From: Notospermus geniculatus | Lineage: Eukaryota; Nemertea; Pilidiophora; Heteronemertea; Lineidae | Length of the DNA stretch: 64,000 bases | Direction of reading: 5' to 3' | NCBI GenBank assembly: GCA_002633025.1 | Contig: NMRB01000854.1 | Location: 9,655 to 73,654 of the forward strand | Shown: positions 20,346-31,226 of the stretch, one piece after another | Position numbering within the stretch: the first letter of the stretch is position 1 | Layout of the letters: every line of letters starts with the position of its first letter | The notes under the pieces: model-generated | Databases searched by the model: none | Told to the model about the DNA's origin: nothing | The model's input: only the letters and a program-made list of their open reading frames with translations | Position numbers and translations under genes: made by a program

Positions 20346-21139
20346 TTCTTTGAAACCTCCAACCCTGAGAGTGAATCGGTCGGAATTCTGTCAAAAAGAG
20401 TGCACCCTAATGCAATATTCAAATTCAAACATGGTCCTGGCTTCTGACGATCTGTGCACATTATTTTCAACTGTTAAGTTTCGTTTTGAATACCGGTAAT
20501 ATAAATAATCTATTCCTTCCATTTTGAATACCGGTAATATAATAATATATTTTGTTCCATTTCTATCTTTTTCCACATCCTGCACGACCACTTTGTCAAC
20601 GGACGTGGGGTCAAGCCAGTATTCTTGATATCACTGAATTAGATAGGTATGAGCCTATTTTATCTATATCTTTCAGGTCACATAAAAATAACTCCTCACT
20701 GGCTGGGCAGATTTGCCATATTTTTATGAATTATTAAATATAAATGTACCGGGCGTCAAAAAAACCAGCCTGAGAACAAATTTTTATTCTTTGTAAAAAT
20801 AAATGCACCCACAAACTAAGAACAAAGTCAAGTTTGACAACCCGCCAACAATTTCATGTCCTTTCGTACCAAACAAGTCATCAGTGATGCCCAGGATCGA
20901 ACTGTGAAATTAGCCTACTTAGGAAGTTAAAATTCTCATCGTCCCGCGCTTGCGATAAGACGGTGACCGCGCTATTTTTGGTGGGGTGGAATTGGATGGC
21001 AAAGCGTTTTAGAAAAACAGTATCTACAGGCCTAAATTATACCGGGGGTAATCTCAGACAAAAGCCAACATTTATTTCGCAAAAGTCAATTAACCCCTTT
21101 TATTTCTGAAAAATTCTTAACAATATAGAAAATAATATG

Positions 21140-21256
21140 CCAGGGACCTGTTTCATAAAGTGTCTTTAAGCTAATGGTACCATTAACGCGATGCATTTTC
21201 CATTTGGTTAAAGGTACCATAGCTTAAAGTCACTTGTTTATGAAACAGGCCCCTGG
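21140..21256. mobile_element. 117-bp MITE, ends CCAGGGACCTGTTTCATAAA
   Basis: The inverted ends CCAGGGACCTGTTTCATAAA and CCAGGGGCCTGTTTCATAAA-type match, with inner GCTAATGGTACC/GGTACCATAGC. End style resembles the Harbinger-type ends at 40765. Confidence 0.7.
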
Positions 21257-21369
21257 TCAATTTATCCCGATATCTTGTTTTACAAACACAGGGAGTAATT
21301 TCCGAAATATGTAAAGTGAAACTCATCCTCCGGAGTGAAAAACAGTAGATCATGCTTTCAGGCCCAGGG

Positions 21370-22545
21370 GCCGGTTTCACAAAGAAAACTTAAGTCAGTA
21401 GGCGTAAGTCACTATTTTTGGCTAAGCCAAGACACTGACTTAAGCCCATTTCACAAAGCGACTAAAGTCTGCCTAAATGTGACTTACATGACTTAAGTCA
21501 TGCAGAAAATGGAACTCTTTCGCGAAAGGAGGTGAAGCGAATCACATGATGAGTCACGTGATCCGGTCACCATGGTCACCAGTGTAAACACTCAAAATGG
21601 CATATTCTCAAAGCAAACGCCTAGAAACGAAGCCACATTCATGCATTGCCTACCACTTTGGCCATAGTTTTGGACGGGGAGACTTCGGGTTGATGAACAT
21701 CAACGTCGTCATGCATGCATGGTCATGATGTGTGCAGGCCTAGGCCCATCAAGCCTGCAACAATGGACTACGACATCCGAACACGAGATCCTCGCACTGA
21801 CTGAAAGAATCATGACGCGGCGCGGCATGGGTCACACAACGTCAACAATTCAGCGTAAGTGGGGTCATGAAGTGCATTGAGACTCCTAAGGGGGAACCAA
21901 GGCCTACATACACACAAAAATATTCGCGAAGTGAGAAGTTGTCTCAAGACAATCTCGTACCCAGATATTCGTTACGCTCGGGCCGAAGTTGTAGGTCGTT
22001 CCACTAATCTCTGGAGACGGCTAGCCATTTTCACGCCTTAGGTGTGATTTTTGGTATCGTGCAATTTTAGACCCGGCGAATTTTAACCACAAATGCACTG
22101 AACAGAAATGACTTGAGATGACTTGAGTATAAAATGACCTTAGAAAGGTTTTTTCGAGGGATCTGTTGTACTTATTGAGGAAAATCCACAGCACTACTTG
22201 GCGCACTGTATAAACTTGGAGTGAAGCGGGATGCGCCGTGTGTAACGCACTTGCCTGCATTTTGGTTCCCGAAGCCACCGCTAGGGCTTAGCCGTCTCCA
22301 GAGATTAGTGTCCAGCGACCATCAACCTCGGCCGAGCGTAACTAATCTCTGGGTACGAGATTCAAGAGGGCAACCATATTTAAATCAGCTCCAGCTGACT
22401 TAAGACGCCCAGCTACCCGACTTAATTTTAAGACACTTTTTTGACTTAGGCCTAAGTTTTTTTGAGAACTGCAGACTTAAGATTAAGTCGGGTAAATTGA
22501 GACTTAAGTCAACAAAACTGACTTAAGATTCTCTGTGAAACAGGT
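21370..22545. mobile_element. TIR element with GGTTTCACAAAGAAAACTTA ends
   Basis: Left GCCGGTTTCACAAAGAAAAC followed by TTAAGTCAGT; right (inverted) CCTGTTTCACAGAGAATC followed by TTAAGTCAGT. Both arms are rich in GACTTAAGTC words. A second TIR element is nested in the middle. Confidence 0.6.
21949..22361. mobile_element. Nested element with about 75-bp TIRs (AATCTCGTACCCAGA)
   Basis: AATCTCGTACCCAGA, TTCGTTACGCTCGG and CTAATCTCTGGAGACGGCTA occur in order on the left and inverted on the right. The flanking word CAAGA occurs on both sides (offset by one base on the left), a possible 5-bp duplication. Confidence 0.65.
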
Positions 22546-23164
22546 GTGACAGGAATCAATGTCCTAGGAATGCAAGTCCGGCAAACAATAGCCCGCAATT
22601 GTAAGGTTATATTCGAATGGTCATGGTCTCTATTGCCATATATTCTAATCCCTCGCTGAACAATAAGTCCGGACTTTGATTCCAGGGGGACATTGATCCC
22701 TGTCACACCGGGCCCAGAAGTTGACGATTACACAGCGGTCATAGCGTTTTCCTCACTACGCTTCCTTATTAAATTGTCTAAAATTGCTTGATAATTTCTC
22801 AGCTGAGAGTTATCTTACCAATCTCAATTTCTCTACTACAGTCTGTGCACAAGTAATAAATCGCCGCATCATCCTCGGCGAAGTCACGCTGTACGATTAA
22901 AAATTTCATGATCCATGCACATTTTTTTCGGACAGTGGTATAAAGTTAATTTCTAACCCCCTTACACAAAGTAATTTTATCGTATTTGAATTTCAAATGG
23001 AGCAAAACGACAAAGCCTGTGTCGGAAACGAGCAAACATTGTACCGAATTGGATGTAGCTAAATGGTTATGTGGTGAAAACACCATTAACCACCACAGTT
23101 ACACTCGTCAAAACAGTGCTGAAAAGTTCTACATAATGCTAACAAATAGAAATCATGCTAAAAA

Positions 23165-23340
23165 TGTCCGGGCATTACCCCAGTAGGACAGAAGTCCTAC
23201 TGGGGTAAATGTCCGGGGGGGGGGAGGGGGGCAGAAGTCCTACGTGGGTAAATGTCTGGGGTGCAAATGTCCAGGGGCAGATGTCCTNGTCCTACGGGGG
23301 TAAATGACCGGGGGCAAAAATCCGGGGGCAAATGTCCTAG
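23165..23340. repeat. GGGGGCAAATGTCC unit array (right, inverted)
   Basis: Inverted counterpart of the 20140-20345 array, with GTCCTACGGGGGTAAATG variants, a G-run at 23214-23230 and one N. Confidence 0.75.
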
Positions 23341-23648
23341 AATCCACAAATATACGCCTGCTGCAAGAGCGTCTTTTTTTGTAGCGTATGACGTTAAACC
23401 GGCAGAGTTGCGGTGTATATTAAACTTTGAAATTCATCTTTCGTTTCCACTTCGTAGATACAAAGCGGAAATTTAAAAATTTAAGATGCACCGTAACTCT
23501 TTCGGTCTTACATGGTATGCTAAAAGACGCACTGGCGGCAGGGACATTTGTGGTAGCAACCATCTCCAGAAATGCATTAGGTGCTGGAAATGAAGTACAA
23601 TTTCGTATTTCGTACTTTGTATTTCGTCAGATTTGCGAAACCTCACTA

Positions 23649-25356
23649 ATAAATCCCTGTACGGTCATCGTTTTGGATTGATTTAGACCCGATGTGAATA
23701 CTATGACTTGTTTATGTGCTCCGTCATGGTCCCTGATTTGGGACGCTGCGTGCACAATGAAGGTACGGCGTAGTGGACACAATCCAATTGATTCAATGCA
23801 ATAATTCAGGCCTTTTTACTACATTAAGTAATTTAAAAATCGTTCAATGTATTAAGTCCACCAATGAGAGTGGCGTTAGACTGGTACCCGACCCTAACAA
23901 TTTTACATCGTACTTTTTCATATGTTAGGACCGTTCCTGCCTATCGCGTTCGTGAATCTGATTGGACGGTGCTGGCGCCTTCGTGATTGGTGGATTTCTT
24001 GGGTGAAATGGCGGTCCACCTTCTACCTACATTCCAAACTAGTTCCTACCTCGAGCATGCGCGGCCTACTTCTGCACGGGCCGCTTATGCCGCTAGCACC
24101 AGCTGCCTCATCACTTTCCAGCTGGGTGGAATATAGTGCGAGTACATTTGACACCGCAAGTGTAACCCGGGACAAAGATGGATGACGCTACAATGGGGCG
24201 TGGTTGATGTACGCTCGTCACGCGTCACACATGCACAGCACATCCACAGAGGAAGCTGAAGGATGGAGAGTGAATTTCGATAAATTTATTGCTCAAAACA
24301 GAAAACGAGCCTCGCCCAAATAACACAACAATGGCTGAAGCCTTGTACAAAGTACAGTAATTACGGAAATTTATTCCTAGGCCTACTGGCCGAGCACGGG
24401 AATTCAACCCGTGCACGACGCACCACGGTCGGCCCAGCGTCACTGCGGGGCCTGGCCGCGGCGAGATTTGTCCATCACAAAATCCACCTTTTTCTCGATT
24501 AAATCTTCCTGAAACCTTCTCAAAGACTTGTCTTATTTGTTCTATACATATTTAGGAATTCCTTTGGACAATTGTCCTGAGCTTACCTGAAGGATGGAGA
24601 GTGAATTTCGATAAATTTATTGCTTAAAACAGAAAACGAGCCTCGCCCAAATAACACAATAATGGCTGAAGCGGTCAGCCCAGACGACGCACTCCCACCA
24701 GATGACGCGTTCCCATAATTCCTTTCCCTAGCAACCGCACGTGCCCTGCCTGGAAACCAAACTAACGCGTGTCCCAAAAATATGCCCCCCCCCCACTTGA
24801 TTTCTGCTAAACTACCCTGAGCCACACAAATCTCCAAATAAAAGTCAATAAAATCAAATATTGTAAACATTATGGGTGGAATTCACCAAGGCATTTTATC
24901 TGTCGTTTAAGTGTTGTACGCGTACAAATGTGCCTAAGCGCACGATCATCGCACACTTGAAAGCATGGGAAGTGATTAGGCTCTCACTTTCGCACACTCT
25001 GAACGAATCAGAGGGCGTCCTTGGTTCACGTGCTTCTGTTTACCATTCAGATGAAATTTACATGTAGGTCGGCGAAATTCTATTTGACATGTATTGGAAC
25101 TTCGATCCTCCTCCGAAATAGGCCTATTCGGGACCTGGCGGCAATGTCACTATAGGTCGGAAGAATGGAGACAGGTGGCGCTGTGAGGAGTTTTTCTACA
25201 TTCCGGTACGTCAGCCGTACTGAGAATTGAACAAATTTACATAATTTACATAAAATTTCCAAGTGACGTCACTGGCAGAAAAAATGGCGGCCAATACTAG
25301 TCCTACCAAACAAGCCACGACTGCAGAGCGCAGGTTGGTAGGATACCCCGGGACAC
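23649..25356. other. Intron stretch with a partial tandem duplication
   Basis: No gene recognised. CTGAAGGATGGAGAGTGAAT plus about 70 further bases occurs at 24256-24342 and again at 24587-24672. On minus at 24392-24446 is GGGTTGAATTCCC, a B-box-like word that may be a SINE remnant. At 25284 an ATGGCGGCC start in good context opens a short frame that runs into the next element; this is not convincing as a gene. Confidence 0.4.
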
Positions 25357-25708
25357 CCTAATCTGAGAGCCAAAGAGCCAAGTGCCAAGAGCCAAAGAGC
25401 CAAAGAGCCAAGTGCCAAGAGCCAAGAGCCAAAATTTTAAAAAATTAAAATTAAAAAAAAATAAGATTGGGTAAAGACTTTTTTAGCTTCTGGGCGTATT
25501 TACCGGTATATAGCTTCTTGGCCAAAAGCCTTTTTGGCAGGGGGAGGCAGAATAGCCTACCCTTTTTGCCATTCCTCAAAATGCATTAAAATAATAGGCG
25601 TACGTTTTTTAGGCCCAGTTGGCTCTGGAGGAGGGGCAGCTGCTTCCTACCCCCCCCCCCCCGCTAAATAGGGCAGTTGCGAATTTGATTTGAATGATCG
25701 ACACTGCA

Positions 25709-26805
25709 CGACAGGCTAAGGCCTACCGGGTGTCTACAAAGCTAAGACCTAAGACCTAACACCTACAAAAGTAAGAGCCCACAGTACAAAACTAAGACCC
25801 TGTTATAAAAGAAATGAAGGCAATAGAGGGCGTCTGAACTCAATAGGGGGCGTATCTCGCTTCTCTTAGTTCCAAATTCCTCCGCCAGGGGTGCAAAGTC
25901 GCGGATGATCCTGCCTGAACCTTGTTAGCTCCTTCCTGCAGGTTTTTTGTGTGTCCGAGTGGTCAGCGAGGAAGGTGAGAGGTCAAGGATCAAGGTCGTC
26001 TTGGTTTCATTGGAATATGTTATTAAATAACGGAGATATTCGAGACAAACCGAAGATTGCCGAAGATTCCCGAGTGATTCCGAACATTGCCGAGTACTCC
26101 CGAGTGATCATCCGCGACTTTGCACCCCTAGCAGTGGAATTTGGAACTAAGAGAAGATAGATAGACTTATTAACATAAATAATATACAGTATTAGATCCA
26201 CCAGGGCCTGAGCCAAGGCATTAGTGGCCCTGGTGGTTACAGTTGAGTAGTAACATAAAGATAGTGATGTACAGTGGAACCTCCCTTAACGGACACCTCT
26301 GCCAGGAGGACACCTCTCTATTAAGGACACCAAAGTTCAGTCCCAAACTGCTCATTTCTATTCATTTTGACCTCTATAATCAGGACACCTCTCAATTAAG
26401 GACAGCATTCGTCAGTCCCAGAGGTGTCCTTAATAGAGAGGTTCCACTGTATAGACCAGGTATCAAGCGAAGAAAGACAGAAATTACATGTAACACAAGG
26501 AAAAAAGACAAAAGATAAATAATTAAATAGTTAGACAATTTGGAAATGAGGGAGCAGGTGCCTAAACAGCAGAGTTCTTAACATTTTGAAGAAAAGTAGC
26601 TGTTATTCGTAGTAAGTTTAAATTAATATTAAATGGAAAGATTTCTGTACCATGTAGAAGCATTTCCAGTATAATTTCCTTGCTCCCATTATTAATGAAA
26701 TGAAAGACCTCTGGTGACAGCTCCCCCAATTCTCCTCTCAGCGATCGGTGATGCTCAGCTAGTAGAGGGCAATCAAAAAATAAGAGAAGCGAGATACGCC
26801 CCCTA
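25709..26805. repeat. Tandem duplicate unit 1 in foldback core
   Basis: Nearly identical to 26811-27739 except for one 178-bp insertion and a few substitutions, which shows a recent direct duplication. Both copies contain GGGGGCGTATCTCGCTTCTCT and, inverted, AGAGAAGCGAGATACGCCCC, so each is itself bounded by inverted repeats. Confidence 0.85.
26272..26449. mobile_element. 178-bp MITE, TIR CAGTGGAACCTC, TSD TA, with empty site
   Basis: Starts CAGTGGAACCTCCCTTAA and ends GAGAGGTTCCACTG, flanked by TA at 26270-26271 and 26450-26451. The tandem copy of the surrounding unit has GATGTATAGACC with a single TA (27372-27373), which is the unoccupied site. Termini and TA suit a pogo/Tigger-type Tc1-mariner element. 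Confidence 0.9.
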
Positions 26806-26810
26806 TTGAA

Positions 26811-27739
26811 CGACAGGCTTAGGCCTACCGGGTGTCTACAAAGCTAAGACCTAAGACCTAACACCTACAAAAGTAAGAGCCCACAGTACAAAACTAAGAC
26901 CCTGTTATAAAAGAAATGAAGGCAATAGAGGGCGTCTGAACTAAATAGGGGGCGTATCTCGCTTCTCTTAGTTCCAAATTCCTCCGCCAGGGGTGCAAAG
27001 TCGCGGATGATCCTGCCTGAACCTTGTTAGCTCCTTCCTGCAGGTTTTTTGTGTGTCCGAGTGGTCAGCGAGGAAGGTGAGAGGTCAAGGATCAAGGTCG
27101 TCTTGGTTTCATTGAAATATGTTATTAAATAACGGAGATATTCGAGACAAACCGAAGATTGCCGAAGATTCCCGAGTGATTCCGAACATTGCCGAGTACT
27201 CCCGAGTGATCATCCGCGACTTTGCACCCCTAGCGGTGGAATTTGGAACTAAGAGAAGATAGATAGACTTATTAACATAAATAATATACAGTATTAGATC
27301 CACCAGGGCCTGAGCCAAGGCATTAGTGGCCCTGGTGGTTACAGTTGAGTAGTAACATAAAGATAGTGATGTATAGACCAGGTATCAAGCGAAGAAAGAC
27401 AGAAATTACATGTAACACAAGGAAAAAAGACAAAAGATAAATAATTAAATAGTTAGACAATTTGGAAATGAGGGAGCAGGTGCCTAAACAGCAGAGTTCT
27501 TAACATGTTGAAGAAAAGTAGCTGTTATTCGTAGTAAGTTTAAATTAATATTAAATGGAAAGATTTCTGTACCATGTAGAAGCATTTCCAGTATAATTTC
27601 CTTGCTCCCATTATTAATGAAAAATGAAAGACCTCTGGTGACAGCTCCCCACCAATTCCCCTCTCAGCGATCGGTGATGCTCAGCTAGTAGAGGGCAATC
27701 AAAAAATAAGAGAAGCGAGATACGCCCCCTATTGAGTTC
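26811..27739. repeat. Tandem duplicate unit 2 in foldback core
   Basis: Second copy of the unit at 25709, without the 178-bp MITE. It continues at its right edge into an inverted copy of the element arm (27740-27870). Confidence 0.85.
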
Positions 27740-28122
27740 AGACGCCCTCTATTGCCTTCATTTCTTTTATAACAGGGTCTTAGTTTTGTACTGTTGAGTC
27801 TTACTTTTATAACAGGGTCTTAGTTTATGTACTGTGGGGTCTTACTTTTGTAGGTGTGGCAAAAAGTTTAGGTGTGGCAAAAAGGGTAGGCTATTCTGCC
27901 TCCCCCTGCCAGAAAGGCTTTTGCCCAAGAAGCTTTATACTGGTAAATACGCCCAGAAGCTAAAAAAGTCTTTACCCAACCTTATTTTTTTTAGATTTTA
28001 ATTTTTTTTAAATTTTGGCTCTTGGCTCTTGGCACTTGGTTCTTGGCTCTTTGGCTCTTGGCACTTGGCTCTTGGCTCTTTGGCTCTTGGCACTTGGCTC
28101 TTGGCACTTGACTCTTGGCTCT

Positions 28123-28847
28123 TCATCCCCAGAAATTTGTGACATTGAAGCACACCTAGTGGCAGTCCTGATAACTACACACTACATGGAATATACCATT
28201 GGGAATCGTTTTTCATCGTGATAGCCAGGCAGCGGTGATCACTGCGTCACTTGCCGATATTTTACCAGTTAGACACAGGAATAAGGCTTAACTATGCCAA
28301 ATTTCAGATGCATTGGTGATAATTTACCCACGTCCACCTGGGGGTTGAAGATTTCTAATGCATTGTAATGCATTCATAGTGGGGAAATGGCAAAATCATC
28401 GAAAACTGCACTTCTTGGGCCTGCGTATCTTGAAATGCAGACGACTTGCTTTCGTTGCCGATAGCAGCGGTAGATGGTAATACCCTACAGTGGCTGTGTA
28501 CGAAGTTTCGTGGATTTTGATTAAAATTTTTCACTGTCCATAGGGGGGTCAAAAAATGACAAAATTGGTAACAAAATACCATTTTTTTCAATCTGGACTT
28601 GAGTCAACGGCTATGACACTTTTTATGTGAATATGAAAGTGCATATTCCCTACTGATCCAAAAGGGGTTTTTTCACTTTTTTTAGCTAACTTATCTTTTA
28701 CGTGTACATTTTACGTGTATCTTTTACGTGTATCTTTTACGTGCACATTTTATCTTTTCCTGTACGAATGTATTAGAGTGAGTGGCGAGAGCAGCGCGCC
28801 ACACTGCCAGTCATGTAACTAACTGGTCGCATATTTCTGGCCATGCT
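28123..28847. other. Unassigned stretch between two right arms
   Basis: No gene. It contains a small tandem run of TTTTACGTGTAT words (28695-28745). It may be host sequence trapped by a rearrangement of the foldback ends, or a second element. Confidence 0.35.
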
Positions 28848-28940
28848 TGGCACTTGGCTCTTTGGCTCTTGGCTCTTGGCACTTGGCTCTTTGGCTCTTG
28901 GCTCTCAGATTAGGGTGTNTTCCCCCCCCCCCCCCCAGAC

Positions 28941-30738
28941 TGGGTGAGGTCAGAATTCTGTCTATGTTAGGTGTTATGTGTTACAGATCTACAAGGGATC
29001 TGTAACACCGTAACCACCAATTCTGACCTGATGACTAAACACCAGTGTAACATCGCTGTTAGTGCTACAGATGTGTTAAAAACCACAATATTTAGCAGTT
29101 CTGTAACAGATTGTGTTCCACAAAACAGGTCTGTTACAGGGCATGTTAGCTTAATCAGGGCAAAGTGAAATCTGTTAAACTTGATTATTTAATAATTTCG
29201 TTGATTCTCCATGGATCAGGTTTTCACAAAATTTGCTCTGAATAATCGCTCTTTCTGTTGAGCCCTTTTGAATTAAAGTATTCTGATTGTGGTTGAATTT
29301 CAAAAGTTTAACCACTAAGTGGTTAAGGAGGTGTTAAAATTTCAGGTCTGAAAACTTTCTGTCAGTGTTACTGTTATGCCTACTTTTAGTGGTAGCATAT
29401 TATACACTCAATCTGAACGTCAGAGAACGATTCGTGCCAACATCGTACCTCTGACGTATATCGGACAGCGCCATATTGCTCCGTGAACTACTTTGATGAA
29501 GATCGGTTCGACAAGACTGTTCAAACTATCTATTTGAATGATCTAAGTCACCAATTAGGCATTGTGAATGCTGCTACATATACAAAAATGAGTTGAAGCA
29601 TGTTACCTTACCTGATGAAGGGTTAGTCACGCTATAACAGCACGTTGAACTTCTCAAGTGGTGACGCTATGGCGGCCACTGTTGTTTCGTGATCGAGGTG
29701 GGGAGGGAGAAACAGTCACCTAATGGATACGAATTTTTGCAATAAAAATCCTTGCAAAATGCACAGTTTAACCACTCAAACGTTTTTATATAAACATTTA
29801 TTGCGAAATAACTGATTTTGTGCAAACAAACATCAGTTAAATAAAAAAGTTATAAGGGAACTATTTCTATTCTGCGCAATGCTACAACCGCATCACTTCT
29901 GACCTGATCACCGACCATATGGTGGTCGAACTTAATCCGCTATATACGGACGAGGTGCTTTCAATGGCTGCCCGAAGGTTGCCGAAAGCTTCCGAGTCGA
30001 AGACGATTGATTGTACACTCATTATATAGGCTTGTAGTATTACCTGCATACACATGCAATAGGGCTGAATCGGTTAATGTCGTCCTGGGTACACCTGATT
30101 ATTACCCTGGGTATTCTGAGTAATCATTTTTGTTACCCAGGACGATCCTGGGTATAAATAAGGTACCTTAATAGTACCCAGTTTGAAATCCGCGCCATTT
30201 TCCCTTTGCGCTCGAGGTACGATATTGTCTTGTTCTAGCCCGCCACGAATTTATATACGTGCATTTTGACGTGGTGACTGTCAGCAGCTCACCGCTGTCA
30301 GAATGGCAACACGCGTTAAAGACCGCGATTTGCAGTCGTATTTGCAATCTATTCCATCCTATGGCGCGGATTTTAAAACTGGGTCATGTTAAGGTACCTT
30401 ATTTGTACCAAGGACGATCCTGGGTAACAAAAAGAATGAGGTGTACCCAGGACGACATTAACCGATTCAGCTGCAATAGGCCAGTAGAGTATTGTTTTCA
30501 GGAATCCTTGTCATGCTTGTTCTGTCATGGTAGAAACACCCAACTGGGTTCTGGGCAACACCCTGTTAAACACCATGTTAACAGGCTGTGAACAGCCTGT
30601 TTGACATGGTGTTAACGGGCTGTTTGCCAGACATGCCAGAGCGGCATGTTTCCTGGTTCAGAATAGCAGGAATGTTAACAAATATGCGACACTAACACAT
30701 AACACCTGACATAGACTGAATTCTGACCTCACCCACTG
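28941..30738. mobile_element. 1.8-kb TIR element, ends CTGGGTGAGGTCAGAATTC
   Basis: TGGGTGAGGTCAGAATTC and TCTATG..AGGTGTTATGTGTTA on the left return inverted at 30692-30738 with three or four differences over about 46 bp. The interior is rich in GTGTTA words and contains a nested MITE at 30064-30471. No coding capacity was seen. Confidence 0.65.
30064..30471. mobile_element. MULE-type MITE, 9-bp TSD TGCAATAGG (family M1)
   Basis: Ends GCTGAATCGGTTAATGTCG on both sides, inverted. The 9 bases TGCAATAGG flank it exactly (30055-30063, 30472-30480). Inner arms contain CCTGGGTA and GGTACCTTA words. A 9-bp duplication suits the Mutator superfamily. A relative lies at 59091-59467. Confidence 0.9.
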
Positions 30739-30895
30739 TCGCTCTTCTCGAATCCTGTGAAGGCCGACCACATCAGAAAGATCAACCACCTAAGGAAGTG
30801 CGTATTACGTTCGGTTGAATACACGATACTAGGTTAGAATAAACCCTGTCGACAAGAAGTAAAGCAGCCGATACGCTTGAATGAAGTATACATAC

Positions 30896-31226
30896 CAAAG
30901 CATGGTCAACACACCTTCCATGTCAATAGCGAACATCCTCCGCATCTCATCAAAAAGTACCACCAAGAGAATATCCACCAGGTATATACCGAATCTATAA
31001 CTGCTAGAGCTGACATATAGGCACACGTGCTGATGTGCCTGTATCCCTTCTTTGTTGTCACCAGGAGAGATATCACGTTGCCAACTAGGCCAACAATGGT
31101 GACAAATACCGGTGCCCATTTTGCGACAATAAAACGCACGATGGACAATATCCACAAATTAGTGGTGTCCGGGTCACTTGTAGTTTCGTGAAGATAGAGT
31201 TCCGGATTTGTAATGTTATCTGTCAT
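30896..31226 (-). pseudogene. GPCR exon 1 (TM1-TM2), copy 2, frameshifted
   Basis: Nearly the same as exon 1 at 2502-2830: start ATG at 31226, N-terminus, TM1 with GLVGNVISLLV, loop TTKKGYRH, and TM2 to AVIDSVY. At this point the sequence reads GTATATACC where copy 1 has GTATACTT, a 2-base (TA) insertion that shifts the frame; the old frame (VDILLVVLFDEMRRMFAID) continues after it. The donor CTTTG|GTATGTATAC at 30896 is intact. Without the extra TA the length and phase fit the TM3-TM7 exon at 19875. An assembly or sequencing error at this TATA run would restore the gene, so the status is open. Confidence 0.75.

Larger units (their letters stand above)
20028..23648. mobile_element. Foldback element, ends GTGAGGTTTCGCAAATC
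   Basis: The left end GTGAGGTTTCGCAAATCTGA and following CGAAGTACGAAATACGAAATT return inverted at 23602-23648. Inside each end lies an array of GGACATNTGCCCCC-type units (20140-20345, and inverted at 23165-23340). The centre contains other MITEs. No target duplication was found. It lies in the large receptor intron. The design (TIR, unit array, core, inverted array, TIR) matches the 3834-15614 element though the sequences differ. Confidence 0.65.
25357..28918. mobile_element. Composite foldback element, ends ACACCCTAATCTGAGAGCC
   Basis: The left end ACACCCTAATCTGAGAGCC is followed by tandem GAGCCAAGTGCCAA units. The right end at 28848-28918 is its inverse. An extra inverted copy of the subterminal units plus about 150 bp of inner arm (GCAGGGGGAGGCAGAATAGC) lies at 27873-28122. 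The core is a tandem duplication of about 1.1 kb. No transposase frame. It fills part of the large receptor intron and is followed by a C-run and one N. Confidence 0.65.

Noticed and set aside
25951-27318. Identical short frames in both tandem copies of the foldback core
   Set aside because: Their conservation reflects the recent DNA duplication, not selection; no domain.
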